Shown: positions 36,449 to 45,872 of the stretch, piece by piece | How positions within the stretch are numbered: position 1 is the stretch's first letter | Layout: the number at the start of each line of letters is the position of its first letter | Source of the DNA: SLSG01 sp964477035 | GTDB taxonomy: Bacteria > Bacteroidota > Bacteroidia > Bacteroidales > UBA7960 | Direction of reading: 5' to 3' | Length of the DNA: 58,784 bases | Assembly (NCBI GenBank): GCA_964477035.1 | Contig: CAYZCW010000014.1 | Coordinates: 1 to 58,784, forward strand | Position numbers and translations under genes: made by a program | Notes under the pieces: generated by a model | The model's database searches: none | The model's input: the letters and a program-made list of their open reading frames with translations, nothing else | Told to the model about the DNA's origin: nothing

Positions 36449-36472
36449 CGGCCGGCAGAAGCCTGCCGGCCG
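36449..36472. repeat. Perfect 10-bp inverted repeat between waaA and the holin-like gene
   Basis: CGGCCGGCAG at 36449-36458 and CTGCCGGCCG at 36463-36472 around a 4-base AAGC loop. It forms a very stable hairpin with no T-run after it, so it is not a standard intrinsic terminator. It lies inside the leader of the next gene (ATG 36490). Confidence 0.75.
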
Positions 36473-36489
36473 ATCAAAATGGACGTACC

Positions 36490-36879
36490 ATGAACTTCTT
36501 TTTCAAAGTGTTGATTTCCACATTTGCCGTCTTTATCAGCGCCCACCTGTTGGGCGGGGTCAGTGTGGAGCCATTCACAACGGCCATCGTGGTGGCCTTT
36601 GTGCTGGCTGTCCTGAACGCCTTGCTCAAACCCTTGCTGGTTGTTCTGACCATTCCCGTGACGGTCATGAGCCTCGGCTTGTTCCTGCTGGTGATCAATG
36701 CCTTTATCGTGCAGCTGGCGGCCCACCTGGTGCGCGGATTCGAGGTGGGCAGTTTCTGGTGGGCGCTGCTTTTCAGCATCATCCTGTCGGTAGTGACCTG
36801 GATCCTGGAGATCCCCGTCAGGCCCCGGGGCCCGGGGGGAGGCGGAGGTCACCGGCATCCCGGGCACCCCCGGACTTAG
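36490..36879 (+). CDS. Phage-holin-4_2 / YvlD-family small membrane protein
   Basis: A 129-residue protein with four hydrophobic segments, of the widespread YvlD (phage_holin_4_2) family that is not restricted to phage. Typical parts are FISAHLLGGVSVE, VLNALLKPLLVVLTIPVTVMSLGLFLLVINAF and SFWWALLFSIILSVV. It ends in a glycine/histidine/proline-rich tail. The start at 36490 (MNFFFKVL) is chosen; an upstream ATG at 36430 would span the hairpin. Function is unknown. Confidence 0.85.
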   Translation: MNFFFKVLISTFAVFISAHLLGGVSVEPFTTAIVVAFVLAVLNALLKPLLVVLTIPVTVMSLGLFLLVINAFIVQLAAHLVRGFEVGSFWWALLFSIILSVVTWILEIPVRPRGPGGGGGHRHPGHPRT

Positions 36880-36885
36880 CCCTTG

Positions 36886-37530
36886 TTATTCCCGGAGCAG
36901 GTCCCTGAAAAGGTCCTTGAATTTTTCCACCTTGGGCAGGATCACGAACTGGCAATAGGCCTGGTCCGGGTTCTTCGCAAAGTAGTCGTGGTGGTAGTCC
37001 TCTGCCACCCAGAAGCGGGTCAGGGGGCTGATCTCGGTCACGATGGGGTCCTTCCAGATGCCCTCCGCATCCAGGCGGGCCCTGACCTTTTCGGCCAGTT
37101 CCTTTTGCTCCTTGTCGTGGTAAAACACCACGGAACGGTACTGGGTTCCCACGTCGGCTCCCTGGCGGTTCAGCGTGGTGGGGTCGTGGGTGCGGAAAAA
37201 CACCTCCAGCAGCTGAAGGTAGGAGACCACGGAGGGGTTGTACGTGATCTGAACCACCTCGGCATGGCCTGTCCGGCCGGTTTTTACCTCGGTATAGGTG
37301 GGATTTCGCAGGCTGCCGCCCGAGTAGCCGGGCTTTACCTCCGTTACCCCGGTAAGGCGTTTAAAAATGGCCTCGCTGCACCAGAAACAGCCGCTGCCAA
37401 ACGTGGCCAGGGCCATTTCCTCTTTATGCTGTTCGTTCATTTCCGGTGTATTGGGATAGCCGGCGGAAACCGTCAGGATTCCGGCAATGGCCATCAGGGA
37501 TATCAACAGGTTGCGGATCATATCCCTCAT
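36886..37530 (-). CDS. msrA: Peptide methionine sulfoxide reductase A, exported
   Basis: A 214-residue MsrA with an N-terminal membrane/signal segment (MIRNLLISLMAIAGILTVSAG), so it probably repairs oxidised methionine outside the cytoplasm. The catalytic motif is GSGCFWCSE, with GYSGG and YHQ-equivalent VAEDYHHDYF. The start is 37530 (MRDMIRN) or 37521 (MIRN); sequence upstream in frame is not coding. It converges on the holin-like gene with 6 bp between stops. Confidence 0.94.
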   Translation of the reverse strand: MRDMIRNLLISLMAIAGILTVSAGYPNTPEMNEQHKEEMALATFGSGCFWCSEAIFKRLTGVTEVKPGYSGGSLRNPTYTEVKTGRTGHAEVVQITYNPSVVSYLQLLEVFFRTHDPTTLNRQGADVGTQYRSVVFYHDKEQKELAEKVRARLDAEGIWKDPIVTEISPLTRFWVAEDYHHDYFAKNPDQAYCQFVILPKVEKFKDLFRDLLRE

Positions 37531-37571
37531 TAAACAAGGCAGTCCCCCTTTTTGTTCTGGGGGGATAACGT

Positions 37572-38717
37572 TCAGCACATGCGGTCGATCAGCCGGCGGT
37601 AGTCGTCCTGAGCAAGCCTGTGGGCCAGTCCGTCGACCTTGTTCCGCCGCATCACCCCGAAGAGTTCCTCCTTTTCTTTTTTCGTCGGATGGATATGGAG
37701 TTCGTGGAGGGAAACCGGGCATCCGATGGCCTGAAAGAAATCCCGCAGGGCCCGGGTGGTTTCGCCGGCCCCGTCCAGGCCGAACAATTCTTTTCCCAGG
37801 GCGGCAATCCGGCCGGGAATACGTTCTTCCTGCAGTTCGAGCCAGGCGGGATAGGCAACTGTGAGGGATGCCCCATGGGGAATGTCCCAGAAGGCACTCA
37901 GGCAATGCCCGATGGCGTGCACGCCCCAGTCGGCCGACTTCCTGCCCGGGACGGTCATGCCGTTGAGTGCGCAGGTGGCTGCGTACATGATGCGGGCCCT
38001 CAGGCCGGCATCTTCCGGATGGGCCATGAGCTGCGGACCATATTCAAGGGCCTCCCGGATGATGGACAGGGTGAGGCGGTCCGACAGGCTGGCCTCTCCC
38101 TCCCCGAACCAGGCCTCCAGGCAGTGGGCCACCAGGTCGGCAATGCCAAAGGCCGTATAGTCGGGCGGCACACTCACTGTCAGCAAGGGGTCCAGATAAC
38201 TGTGCCGGGGAAACAGCAAGGGGTGTCCATACCCTTTCTTCATCTTCAGGACGTCGTTCTGGATGACGGCATAGTGGTTCATTTCCGACCCCGTGGCGGC
38301 CAGGGTGACCACCGCGAGCAGGGGCAGGGCCCTGCCCGGCTTCTGGCTGCCGTCCATGAATTCCCAGGCGCTGTGATCCACCGGGATGGTGATGGCCGCC
38401 ATCTTGGCGCTGTCCACCACGCTGCCGCCACCCAGGGCGATCACCAGGTTCGCCCCGTGCTCCCGTCCCAGGGCGGCGGCCCCATCCACCCCTTCCAGGG
38501 TGGGGTTGGACTTGATGCCCCGGTATTCGACCCAGTCCACCCCCGATTCTTTCAGGGAGGCGGTGACCTGCCCGTAGGCGCCGTTTTTTAATGCGGACCC
38601 GCGGCCAAGCATCAGCAGGGCCTTGTTTCCCAGCTGACGGGCATGTGATCCGGTCTTGCCCGCCACGCCCGGGCCGAAATGCAGTTTGACAGGATTGTGG
38701 ATGACAAATGGTTCCAT
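37572..38717 (-). CDS. Iron-containing alcohol dehydrogenase (BDH/YqhD-like)
   Basis: A 381-residue group III alcohol dehydrogenase. The cofactor loop is ALGGGSVVDSAKM, followed by TLAATGSEMN; metal ligands are expected in IADLVAHCLEAWF, HAIGHCLSAF and DIPHGASL. The layout (NPVKLHFGPGV at the N-terminus) fits NAD(P)H-dependent butanol dehydrogenase/YqhD-like reductases acting on aldehydes. The start at 38717 (MEPFVIHNP) is set by the family N-terminus and a promoter box 58 bp upstream; the frame extends to 38888 without protein-like sequence. Confidence 0.92.
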   Translation of the reverse strand: MEPFVIHNPVKLHFGPGVAGKTGSHARQLGNKALLMLGRGSALKNGAYGQVTASLKESGVDWVEYRGIKSNPTLEGVDGAAALGREHGANLVIALGGGSVVDSAKMAAITIPVDHSAWEFMDGSQKPGRALPLLAVVTLAATGSEMNHYAVIQNDVLKMKKGYGHPLLFPRHSYLDPLLTVSVPPDYTAFGIADLVAHCLEAWFGEGEASLSDRLTLSIIREALEYGPQLMAHPEDAGLRARIMYAATCALNGMTVPGRKSADWGVHAIGHCLSAFWDIPHGASLTVAYPAWLELQEERIPGRIAALGKELFGLDGAGETTRALRDFFQAIGCPVSLHELHIHPTKKEKEELFGVMRRNKVDGLAHRLAQDDYRRLIDRMC

Positions 38718-38948
38718 AAGGGATTCGTTGATGGTTCCGGCAGGCTGAGCGGAGGCCGCCGGAAGTGTCCGACTGCAAACATACGTTTTTTCTCCGGCAA
38801 AGGGCTTCGGGCAGGCAGCCGGAGCGCAAAAAAAACCCGGTCCGCACGGTCCATTCATGGCCAAATTTCTTATTTTTATGGGTTCCAAAGCAAGTCGGAG
38901 ACCAGGGAGGAACTGCCTCCCGTGAATAAACCTTTTAACCTACTGAAG
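38718..38948. other. Divergent intergenic region, 231 bp
   Basis: Separates the leftward alcohol dehydrogenase and the rightward phosphofructokinase. It holds a perfect leftward -7 box at 38776-38783 and a rightward near match TATTTTTA at 38871-38878. No small gene is evident. Confidence 0.5.
38776..38783 (-). promoter_or_regulatory. Candidate TAnnTTTG promoter box for the alcohol dehydrogenase
   Basis: On the minus strand it reads TATGTTTG. A TTTG occurs only 14 bp upstream, too close for a standard -33 element. Confidence 0.5.
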
Positions 38949-40142
38949 ATGACCAACAAGAAGAACAAAGGAACCATCGGCATACTGACCGGGGGAGGCG
39001 ATGTGCCCGGTCTGAACCCGGCCATCCGTGCCATCACAATCCGTGCCCTGCGGGAAGGCTACCGCGTCCTGGGCCTGCGGCGCGGCTGGGCGGGCCTGAT
39101 GGAGGTAGTGCGCGACAAACAGGCCGACAACAGCCTGAACTTTATAGAGCTTTCGGAAGACATCGTGAACAAGGCGGGCCGTACCGGAGGCACTTTCCTG
39201 CATACCAGCCGGACGCGCCCGAGCCATGTGCCTGCCAGGCATGTGCCGGAGCATCTCAGGGACAAATACAAGGCGGAGGTGAACGACCTGACCCCGGAGG
39301 TGTTGAAGAACATCGATTACCTGGGACTGGATTTTCTGATTCCCATCGGGGGGGACGACACCCTGAGCTACGGGGTGCGCATGTACCAGGAAGGGGTCAA
39401 GGTGGTGGCCATCCCCAAGACCATGGACAACGACGTTCCGGGCACCGATTACTGCATCGGGTTCAGCACCTGCATTACACGGACCATCCACATGACCAAC
39501 CTGTTGCGGACCTCTGCCGGCTCCCATGAACGCATCCTGGTCATGGAAGTCTTCGGGCGGTATGCCGGCTTCACGGCCCTTTTGCCCACCATGGCCGGGG
39601 CCGCAAACCGTTGCGTCATCCCTGAGTTCAAGTTCAGCGTGGACCATCTCACCGAACTGCTGGTGGCGGACCGTGCCCACAATCCCAGCAAATATTCGGT
39701 CGTACTGGTCTCCGAAGGAGCCGCCTTCGAAGGGGTGGACATGATGTTCACCAATACCGAAACCGACATGTACGGCCATGCCAAGCTGGGCGGGATCGGG
39801 GATGCGGTATCCGCCAAGATCAAGGAACTGAGCCCCCGGTTCAATAATGGAAAACGGGTGGAGACGATCAACCAGCACCTGGGCTACCTTGTCCGTTCGG
39901 GCGATCCCGATGCCATCGACAGCATCGTGCCCATGGCATACGGCAACCTGGCCCTGGACCTGGTGCTCAAGGGCATCCACGGCCGCCTGGTCATTCTCAA
40001 AAACGGGCGTTACGACAACATCCCCGTCGACATCATCAGCAGCACCAAAAAGCTGGTGGATGTCAGCAAATATTACAACACCGACCGCCTGAGGCCGGTC
40101 TATGAATCATTCATCGACAAGCCGCTGTTTCTGGTCAGCTAG
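38949..40142 (+). CDS. pfp: Phosphofructokinase with pyrophosphate-type active site
   Basis: A 397-residue PFK-A family enzyme phosphorylating fructose 6-phosphate. The phosphoryl-donor loop is TGGGDVPGLN. The donor-specificity positions are Asp137 in GGDDT and Lys157 in PKTMDND; ATP enzymes have GGDG and PGTIDND. These residues are the known signature of PPi-dependent PFK, so the enzyme is probably reversible and pyrophosphate-linked. The start at 38949 (MTNKKNKG) is used; the upstream frame overlaps the divergent gene. mutS follows after 15 bp. Confidence 0.88.
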   Translation: MTNKKNKGTIGILTGGGDVPGLNPAIRAITIRALREGYRVLGLRRGWAGLMEVVRDKQADNSLNFIELSEDIVNKAGRTGGTFLHTSRTRPSHVPARHVPEHLRDKYKAEVNDLTPEVLKNIDYLGLDFLIPIGGDDTLSYGVRMYQEGVKVVAIPKTMDNDVPGTDYCIGFSTCITRTIHMTNLLRTSAGSHERILVMEVFGRYAGFTALLPTMAGAANRCVIPEFKFSVDHLTELLVADRAHNPSKYSVVLVSEGAAFEGVDMMFTNTETDMYGHAKLGGIGDAVSAKIKELSPRFNNGKRVETINQHLGYLVRSGDPDAIDSIVPMAYGNLALDLVLKGIHGRLVILKNGRYDNIPVDIISSTKKLVDVSKYYNTDRLRPVYESFIDKPLFLVS

Positions 40143-40150
40143 AAGGGAGG
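40143..40150 (+). promoter_or_regulatory. Shine-Dalgarno sequence selecting a TTG start for mutS
   Basis: AAGGGAGG ends 7 bases before the TTG at 40158. It is one of the few canonical ribosome binding sites in the window. Confidence 0.6.
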
Positions 40151-40157
40151 AACCACC

Positions 40158-42773
40158 TTGGTCAAAAAGGCATCCGGGCAGGTTGAAACACCGTTGATGA
40201 AGCAGTACGCCGGCATCAAGGCCAAACACCCTGATGCCCTTTTGCTGTTTCGGGTGGGCGATTTTTACGAGACCTTCGGGGAAGACGCCATCACCACCTC
40301 CCGGATCCTGGGCATCGTGCTGACCCGGCGCGCGAACGGGGCCGCTTCTTTCGTGGAGCTGGCCGGCTTTCCGCACCATGCCCTGGATACCTACCTGCCG
40401 AAACTGGTCAAGGCCGGGCAAAGGGTGGCCATTTGTGAGCAGCTGGAGGACCCCAAACAGGCCAAAACCATCGTGAAAAGGGGCGTGACCGAGCTGGTCA
40501 CCCCGGGCATTGCTTTCAGCGACAAGGTGCTGCATCACAAGGAGAACAACTTCCTGGCCGCCCTGCATGCTTCGGAGAACAGCCTGGGGGTGGCGTTCCT
40601 GGATGTCTCCACGGGGGAGTTCCTGGCCGAGCAGGGGAGTCCCGAAGAGGTGGAGAAATTGCTGCAAAGCTTTCGGCCCAGCGAGGTGGTTCTGCAAAAG
40701 GGGCGGCAGAAACAGCTGCAACCCCTGTTGCCCGGCAAATGCCATACCACCTTGCTTGACGACTGGGCCTTTACCAGCGACTTCGCCGGCGATCTGCTGA
40801 CCAGGCATTTCGGCACGGCTTCCCTGAAAGGGTTCGGGATCGCGGACATGGGGCAGGCCATCGTGGCAGCCGGTGCCGTGATGCATTACCTTTCGGAGAC
40901 CCGGCACGACCGACTGGGGCACATCAACAAGATCTCCCGCATCGACGACAGGCAGTATGTGTGGCTGGACCGGTTCACCATCAGGAACCTGGAGCTGGTT
41001 CAATCCATGAACGAGAATGCCACCACCCTCCTGCAGGTGCTGGACCATACCCTGTCCCCCATGGGAGGAAGGCAGCTCAGGCGCTGGGTGTTGCTGCCGC
41101 TGAAAGACGGGGACCGCATCCGGGAGCGGCAGGAGGCCGTGCAGTCCTTTCTGGACCATCCTTCCCGGGCAGAATCCGTGGCCGGGCTCATCCGCCAGGT
41201 GGGCGACCTGGAGCGCCTGATCTCGAGGGTGGCCGTTGGCAAGGCCGGTCCGCGCGAGGTGCTTCAGGTGAGCAAGGGCCTCCAGGTGATCCCGGCCCTG
41301 CAAACCCTTTGCCTGGAGTCCGGATGCAGGGTGCTGGAGGAGGCCGCTGGCCGGCTGGATGCCTGTGCCGGCATCCGGGAGCGCATCACCCGGGAACTCA
41401 AACCCGAACCGCCCGCCCTGCTGAACAAGGGGAATGTGATCGCCGACGGGGTTTCGGAGGAGCTGGACGAACTGCGCAGGATCGCCTATTCCAGCAAGGA
41501 CTACCTGGCAGCCATCCGGCAGCGGGAAGCGGAGCGCACCGGCATTCCCTCCATCAAGATCTCGTTCAATAATGTATTCGGGTATTACCTGGAGGTGACC
41601 AACACCCACAGGGACAAGGTGCCGGACGACTGGCAGCGCAAGCAGACCCTGGCCAATGCCGAACGCTACATCACCCCCGAGCTGAAGACCTATGAGGAAA
41701 AGATCCTCAGTGCGGAGGAGAAGATCCTGCAGCTGGAGGAAACCCTGTTCCTTGATCTGGCGAAGGCCCTGTCGGCATTTGTGGAACCCATACAGGCCAA
41801 TGCCGGGGTGCTGGGGTGGCTGGATTGTCTGCTGTGCTTTGCCCTGGTGGCCAAAAAGCACCGTTACGTGCGCCCGGAGATCAACGACACCTATGCGATC
41901 GACATCCGGGAAGGACGGCATCCGGTCATCGAGCAGCAGCTGGCCCCCGGAGAGGAGTATGTGGCCAACGATGTGTTTCTGGATACCGACAGGCAGCAGA
42001 TCCTGATGATCACGGGCCCGAACATGTCCGGGAAGTCTGCCCTGTTGCGGCAAACGGCCCTGATCGTGCTGATGGCCCAGATGGGAAGCTTCGTGCCGGC
42101 GGCTTCGGCCTGCCTCGGCCTGGTGGATAAGGTGTTCACCCGGGTGGGAGCATCCGACAACATTTCCTCGGGAGAGTCCACCTTCATGGTGGAGATGAAC
42201 GAAACGGCCAGCATCCTGAACAATATCTCCAACCGCAGCCTGATCCTGCTCGACGAGATCGGGAGGGGAACCAGCACCTACGACGGGATCAGCATCGCCT
42301 GGGCCATTGCCGAGTTCCTGCATGAGCATCCGCTGTACAGGGCCAAGACCCTGTTTGCCACCCACTACCACGAACTGAACGAAATGGCCGCCTCGTTTGA
42401 ACGGATCAAAAACTTCAACGTCTCGGTCCGGGAGGTCCGCAACCAGGTGATCTTTCTCAGAAAGCTCGTGGCGGGCGGCAGCGAACACTCCTTCGGGATC
42501 CATGTGGCCAGGATGGCGGGCATGCCGGTGTCCGTGATCGACCGGGCGAGGGCCATTCTGGTTCAGCTGGAGCGCTCCCACAGCAACGAGGAACTGACCG
42601 GCCAGAAGGGAGGGAAAGACAAGGCAGGCAATTACCAGCTGAGCTTCTTCCAACTGGACGACCCCCTGCTGGTGCAGATCAAGGAGGACATCCTCCACAC
42701 CGACATCAACAACCTGACACCGGTGGATGCCCTGATGAAGCTCAATGAAATCAAGCGCCTGCTTGGAAAATAA
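40158..42773 (+). CDS. mutS: DNA mismatch repair protein MutS
   Basis: An 871-residue MutS1. The mismatch-binding N-domain includes LLFRVGDFYETFGEDA (Phe and Glu of the F-x-E motif), then connector, lever and clamp domains, and the ATPase with Walker A TGPNMSGKSALLRQ, NISSGESTFMVEM, LILLDEIGRGTSTYDG and FATHYHEL. The start is a TTG with a good Shine-Dalgarno; an internal ATG at 40197 is the alternative. It converges on skp across 41 bp. Confidence 0.96.
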   Translation: MVKKASGQVETPLMKQYAGIKAKHPDALLLFRVGDFYETFGEDAITTSRILGIVLTRRANGAASFVELAGFPHHALDTYLPKLVKAGQRVAICEQLEDPKQAKTIVKRGVTELVTPGIAFSDKVLHHKENNFLAALHASENSLGVAFLDVSTGEFLAEQGSPEEVEKLLQSFRPSEVVLQKGRQKQLQPLLPGKCHTTLLDDWAFTSDFAGDLLTRHFGTASLKGFGIADMGQAIVAAGAVMHYLSETRHDRLGHINKISRIDDRQYVWLDRFTIRNLELVQSMNENATTLLQVLDHTLSPMGGRQLRRWVLLPLKDGDRIRERQEAVQSFLDHPSRAESVAGLIRQVGDLERLISRVAVGKAGPREVLQVSKGLQVIPALQTLCLESGCRVLEEAAGRLDACAGIRERITRELKPEPPALLNKGNVIADGVSEELDELRRIAYSSKDYLAAIRQREAERTGIPSIKISFNNVFGYYLEVTNTHRDKVPDDWQRKQTLANAERYITPELKTYEEKILSAEEKILQLEETLFLDLAKALSAFVEPIQANAGVLGWLDCLLCFALVAKKHRYVRPEINDTYAIDIREGRHPVIEQQLAPGEEYVANDVFLDTDRQQILMITGPNMSGKSALLRQTALIVLMAQMGSFVPAASACLGLVDKVFTRVGASDNISSGESTFMVEMNETASILNNISNRSLILLDEIGRGTSTYDGISIAWAIAEFLHEHPLYRAKTLFATHYHELNEMAASFERIKNFNVSVREVRNQVIFLRKLVAGGSEHSFGIHVARMAGMPVSVIDRARAILVQLERSHSNEELTGQKGGKDKAGNYQLSFFQLDDPLLVQIKEDILHTDINNLTPVDALMKLNEIKRLLGK

Positions 42774-42814
42774 GCGGGCAGTGGCGGGAATTCAGCAGCC
42801 GCCCGGCCGCGGGA

Positions 42815-43330
42815 TTACCTGCGGTAGCCCAGGGCCTGCAGCACTTCGTCGCTTAGGTCGTAACGTACGTCGGTGTACAGCATGGTGAGTCCCCCGCTTT
42901 TGTCGAAAATCACGGCATAGTTGCCCCGGGTGGCAATTTCCTGTACGGCGTCGAAGATGCGGTCCTGTATGGGTTTGATCATATCCTGCCGCTTCCGGAA
43001 CAGTTCCCCGTCCCGCCCGAAACGCTGCATTTGCAGTTCCTTGGCCGATTGTTCCCGGCTGATGATGGCTTCTTCCCGTTGCCTGCGGATGTCTTCCGGC
43101 AGTAAGGGGGCTTCGGCCTGGTATTCCCGGAACATTCGTTCGATCTCCCCGAACAGTTCCTCCAGTTCGTTCTGCCATTCGATGGAAATGCGTTCGATCT
43201 CCATCTCCGCGGCCTTGTATTCCGGGATGTTCTCCATGATGTAGTCGGAGTCTATGTAGGCAAAACGCTGTGCCTGGGTGGTCATGGCGCCACCCAGGAC
43301 CAGCAGGCAAATCAAGGCAATTCTTTTCAT
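42815..43330 (-). CDS. skp: OmpH/Skp-family periplasmic chaperone
   Basis: A 171-residue exported protein: signal peptide MKRIALICLLVLGGAMTTQAQ, then RFAYIDSDYIMENIPEYKAAEMEIERI, a long charged coiled-coil and a C-terminal strand region. Skp chaperones unfolded outer-membrane proteins on their way to BamA, encoded immediately upstream (25-bp gap). The start at 43330 is supported by AGAGGAGGA six bases upstream. Many Bacteroidota carry two tandem skp genes here; only one is present. Confidence 0.9.
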   Translation of the reverse strand: MKRIALICLLVLGGAMTTQAQRFAYIDSDYIMENIPEYKAAEMEIERISIEWQNELEELFGEIERMFREYQAEAPLLPEDIRRQREEAIISREQSAKELQMQRFGRDGELFRKRQDMIKPIQDRIFDAVQEIATRGNYAVIFDKSGGLTMLYTDVRYDLSDEVLQALGYRR

Positions 43331-43336
43331 GACGGG

Positions 43337-43345
43337 TCCTCCTCT
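43337..43345 (-). promoter_or_regulatory. Shine-Dalgarno sequence of skp
   Basis: On the minus strand it reads AGAGGAGGA, six bases before the ATG at 43330; unusual in this window, where most leaders are A/C-rich. Confidence 0.6.
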
Positions 43346-43355
43346 GTGTTTAAGG

Positions 43356-45857
43356 TTAATTAATGGACTGGCCGATGGAGAAATGGAACCGGCCCTTGTT
43401 CTCACCCGGTCTGGCGGGGATCTCGTCGAATCCGTAGCCCCAGTCCACCCCCAGCAGTCCGAACATGGGGAGGAATACCCTCAGGCCGACACCGGCTGAC
43501 CTCTTGATGTCGAAGGGGTTGAAGCTTTTGAAGTCCTTCCAGGCGTTGCCTCCTTCCACAAACGCCAGGGCATAGATGGTGGCCATCGGGTTCAGGGAAA
43601 TGGGGTAGCGCAACTCCATGGTGTATTTGTTGTACAGGTTGGCCCCCACAAACTGGTTGTCGGGTCCGACCGGGGTCAGGGCATAATTCCCGTAGCCCCT
43701 GAGTGCGATGATCTCCCTGCCGTCGATCTCCCATCCGGAAAGGCCGTCGCCCCCGAGGTAGAAGCGTTCAAATGGCGGGAAGCCCAGATCCTTGTTGTAA
43801 AACCCGAGAAAACCGAACTGGGTGCGGGTGGATAATATCAAATCCCCTGCCAAAGCGGTGTACCAGGAGGTGTTGAATTTCCACTTATGGTACTCCAGCC
43901 ACTTGTATTTCTCCTGTATGGTGGCCCCGGTAAAGTCCCGGCCGCTCAGCAGGGAATAGGGGGGCGTGACCTGCAGGGAGAGGGACACTTCCGAGCCCAT
44001 GCGGGGGAACAGGGGGGCGTCGACCGAGTTCCTGCCGAATACAATGTTGTAGTTCAGGTTGTTGGACTGTCCGTTGTCGAAGGCGAACCGGATGGGGCTG
44101 TTAAAAATGTCGTAGTTCTGGTAATTGATGTACTGCTGCAGGTAAAACCAGTCGTCCGGAAAGGACAGCCTCCTGGCCAGGCCGACGGATGTGCCGAAGA
44201 TAGAATAATACCCGTAGTCGGGATGGGTTTTGGCCAGGTTCTGGCGGTGGGTGGTCTGGTAGACCGACACACTCAGGTTGTTGGGCCTTTTCCCGCCCAG
44301 CCAGGGTTCCGAAAAGGACATGCTGTAGGAGATGTAACCCCGGCCATAGGTCTGCGCCCGCAGCGACAGCCTTTGTCCGTCCCCGGTTGGCAGGGGCCTC
44401 CACGCCTCTTTCTTAAAGAGGTTGCGGGTGCTGAAATTGTTGAAGGTCAGGCCAACCGTGCCGATGATGCGGTTGGCCCCCCAGCCGCCCGACAATTCGA
44501 TCTGGTCGGAGGAGGTTTCTTCTACCACGTATTCGATGTCTACCGTCCCATCGGCCGGATTGGGCCTGGGGACCACGTCGATCTTTTCCTGGTCGAAATA
44601 GCCCAGCTGGATGATCTCGCGCTGGCTGCGGATGATGTCGCTGCGGCTGAACAACCTGCCCGGGCGGGTGCGGATCTCCCGCATGATGACGTGGTCATTG
44701 GTGCGGGTGTTGCCGCGGACGGTCACCCGGTTGATGGTGGCCTGTTTCCCCTCGAAAATGCGGATCTCCATGTCGATGGAATCGTTTTCCACGCGGACCT
44801 CCACCGGGTTCAGGTTGAAGAACAGGTAGCCGTTGTCCAGGTATTCGGAACTCACGTCCCTGCCTTCCAGGTTCATGAACAGGTTGCGCTCAAGCAGCTT
44901 CTGGTTGTAGAGGTCTCCCGGCCCCATGCCCAGGATCTCATTGAGGGCCTCTGCCGGATAGACGGTGTTGCCCACCCAGTTGATGCTCCGGAAATAGTAG
45001 GTGGGGCCTTCGTTGATGTGCAGGTCGATGGCGATGCGGTCCTCCTCGGTGAAGTAGATGGAGTCCCTGACAATGACCGCGTCGCGTTTTCCCAGTTCAT
45101 TGTAGCGCTCAATGATGGCGCGCTTGTCTTCTTCGAATTCGTCCTGGACCAGCTTGGAGGTGGAGAACAAAAACCGGAGGCTCCGCTCGCGGGTGTTCTT
45201 CATCAGCCGCTTGATCTGGCGGTCGGTGATCACCTCATTCCCGAATACGTTCACGTCGCTGATGCGGGTGCGGTTGCCCTTGTCCACTTCGAAGTTCAGG
45301 TGGATGCTGTTGACCCGGGCCGTGTCCGTTTGCTGGATGACGTTCACCTGCGGGCGCAGGAATCCCTTTTCAATAAAGTATTCGGAAATGGCACTTTCGG
45401 CCCGGAAAAGCATGCCCTCGGTCACCACGTCCCCCCTTACCAGGTTGAGGGTTTCCCGCAGCTTGTCGCTTTCGGAACGCTTCACCCCCGTGAACTCGAA
45501 ATTGGCCAGCCGGGGCCGCTCCACCAGTTCGATCTCCAGAAAGATCATTCCGTCCTGAATGGAGGTGGCATGGATGGCCACGTGCTGAAAAAGCTGCTGT
45601 TGCCAGAGGGTCGTGATGGCATCCGCGATCTGGTCTCCCGGTACCAGGATGCGGTCGCCCACACGCAATTGGGACACCATGACCACCACGTCGTCGTCGA
45701 TGAAGTCGGCACCGGAAACGGAGATCCCTCCAATGGTGTATTCGATGGGGTTCATGGGGTCGATCCGCATCTGATCCCCGGTGAGTACCTCCTGTGAAAT
45801 ACCTTGTCCGGCAATGATAAACGAAAAGAAAATTAAAACGAAAACCTTTTTCAACAT
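43356..45857 (-). CDS. bamA: Outer-membrane protein assembly factor BamA
   Basis: An 833-residue precursor with signal peptide (MLKKVFVLIFFSFIIAGQG), five POTRA domains in about residues 30-430 (for example the GNRTRISDVNVFGN, INRVTVRGNTRTNDHVIMREIRTRPG segments) and a 16-strand Omp85 barrel ending FHFSIGQSIN. A VRGY-like motif appears as LRGYGN. It inserts beta-barrel proteins in the outer membrane. It is 15 bp downstream of uppS and 25 bp upstream of skp. Confidence 0.95.
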   Translation of the reverse strand: MLKKVFVLIFFSFIIAGQGISQEVLTGDQMRIDPMNPIEYTIGGISVSGADFIDDDVVVMVSQLRVGDRILVPGDQIADAITTLWQQQLFQHVAIHATSIQDGMIFLEIELVERPRLANFEFTGVKRSESDKLRETLNLVRGDVVTEGMLFRAESAISEYFIEKGFLRPQVNVIQQTDTARVNSIHLNFEVDKGNRTRISDVNVFGNEVITDRQIKRLMKNTRERSLRFLFSTSKLVQDEFEEDKRAIIERYNELGKRDAVIVRDSIYFTEEDRIAIDLHINEGPTYYFRSINWVGNTVYPAEALNEILGMGPGDLYNQKLLERNLFMNLEGRDVSSEYLDNGYLFFNLNPVEVRVENDSIDMEIRIFEGKQATINRVTVRGNTRTNDHVIMREIRTRPGRLFSRSDIIRSQREIIQLGYFDQEKIDVVPRPNPADGTVDIEYVVEETSSDQIELSGGWGANRIIGTVGLTFNNFSTRNLFKKEAWRPLPTGDGQRLSLRAQTYGRGYISYSMSFSEPWLGGKRPNNLSVSVYQTTHRQNLAKTHPDYGYYSIFGTSVGLARRLSFPDDWFYLQQYINYQNYDIFNSPIRFAFDNGQSNNLNYNIVFGRNSVDAPLFPRMGSEVSLSLQVTPPYSLLSGRDFTGATIQEKYKWLEYHKWKFNTSWYTALAGDLILSTRTQFGFLGFYNKDLGFPPFERFYLGGDGLSGWEIDGREIIALRGYGNYALTPVGPDNQFVGANLYNKYTMELRYPISLNPMATIYALAFVEGGNAWKDFKSFNPFDIKRSAGVGLRVFLPMFGLLGVDWGYGFDEIPARPGENKGRFHFSIGQSIN

Positions 45858-45872
45858 AGGGGTTTTGGGTGT

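Noticed and set aside
36490..36879. Prophage remnant (holin)
   Set aside because: The YvlD-type family is widespread in bacteria and no other phage genes are nearby.
40107..42698. An 863-codon open frame antisense to mutS
   Set aside because: It mirrors mutS exactly, is rich in His, Gln, Gly and Pro as expected from antisense GC-rich codons, and matches no protein family.
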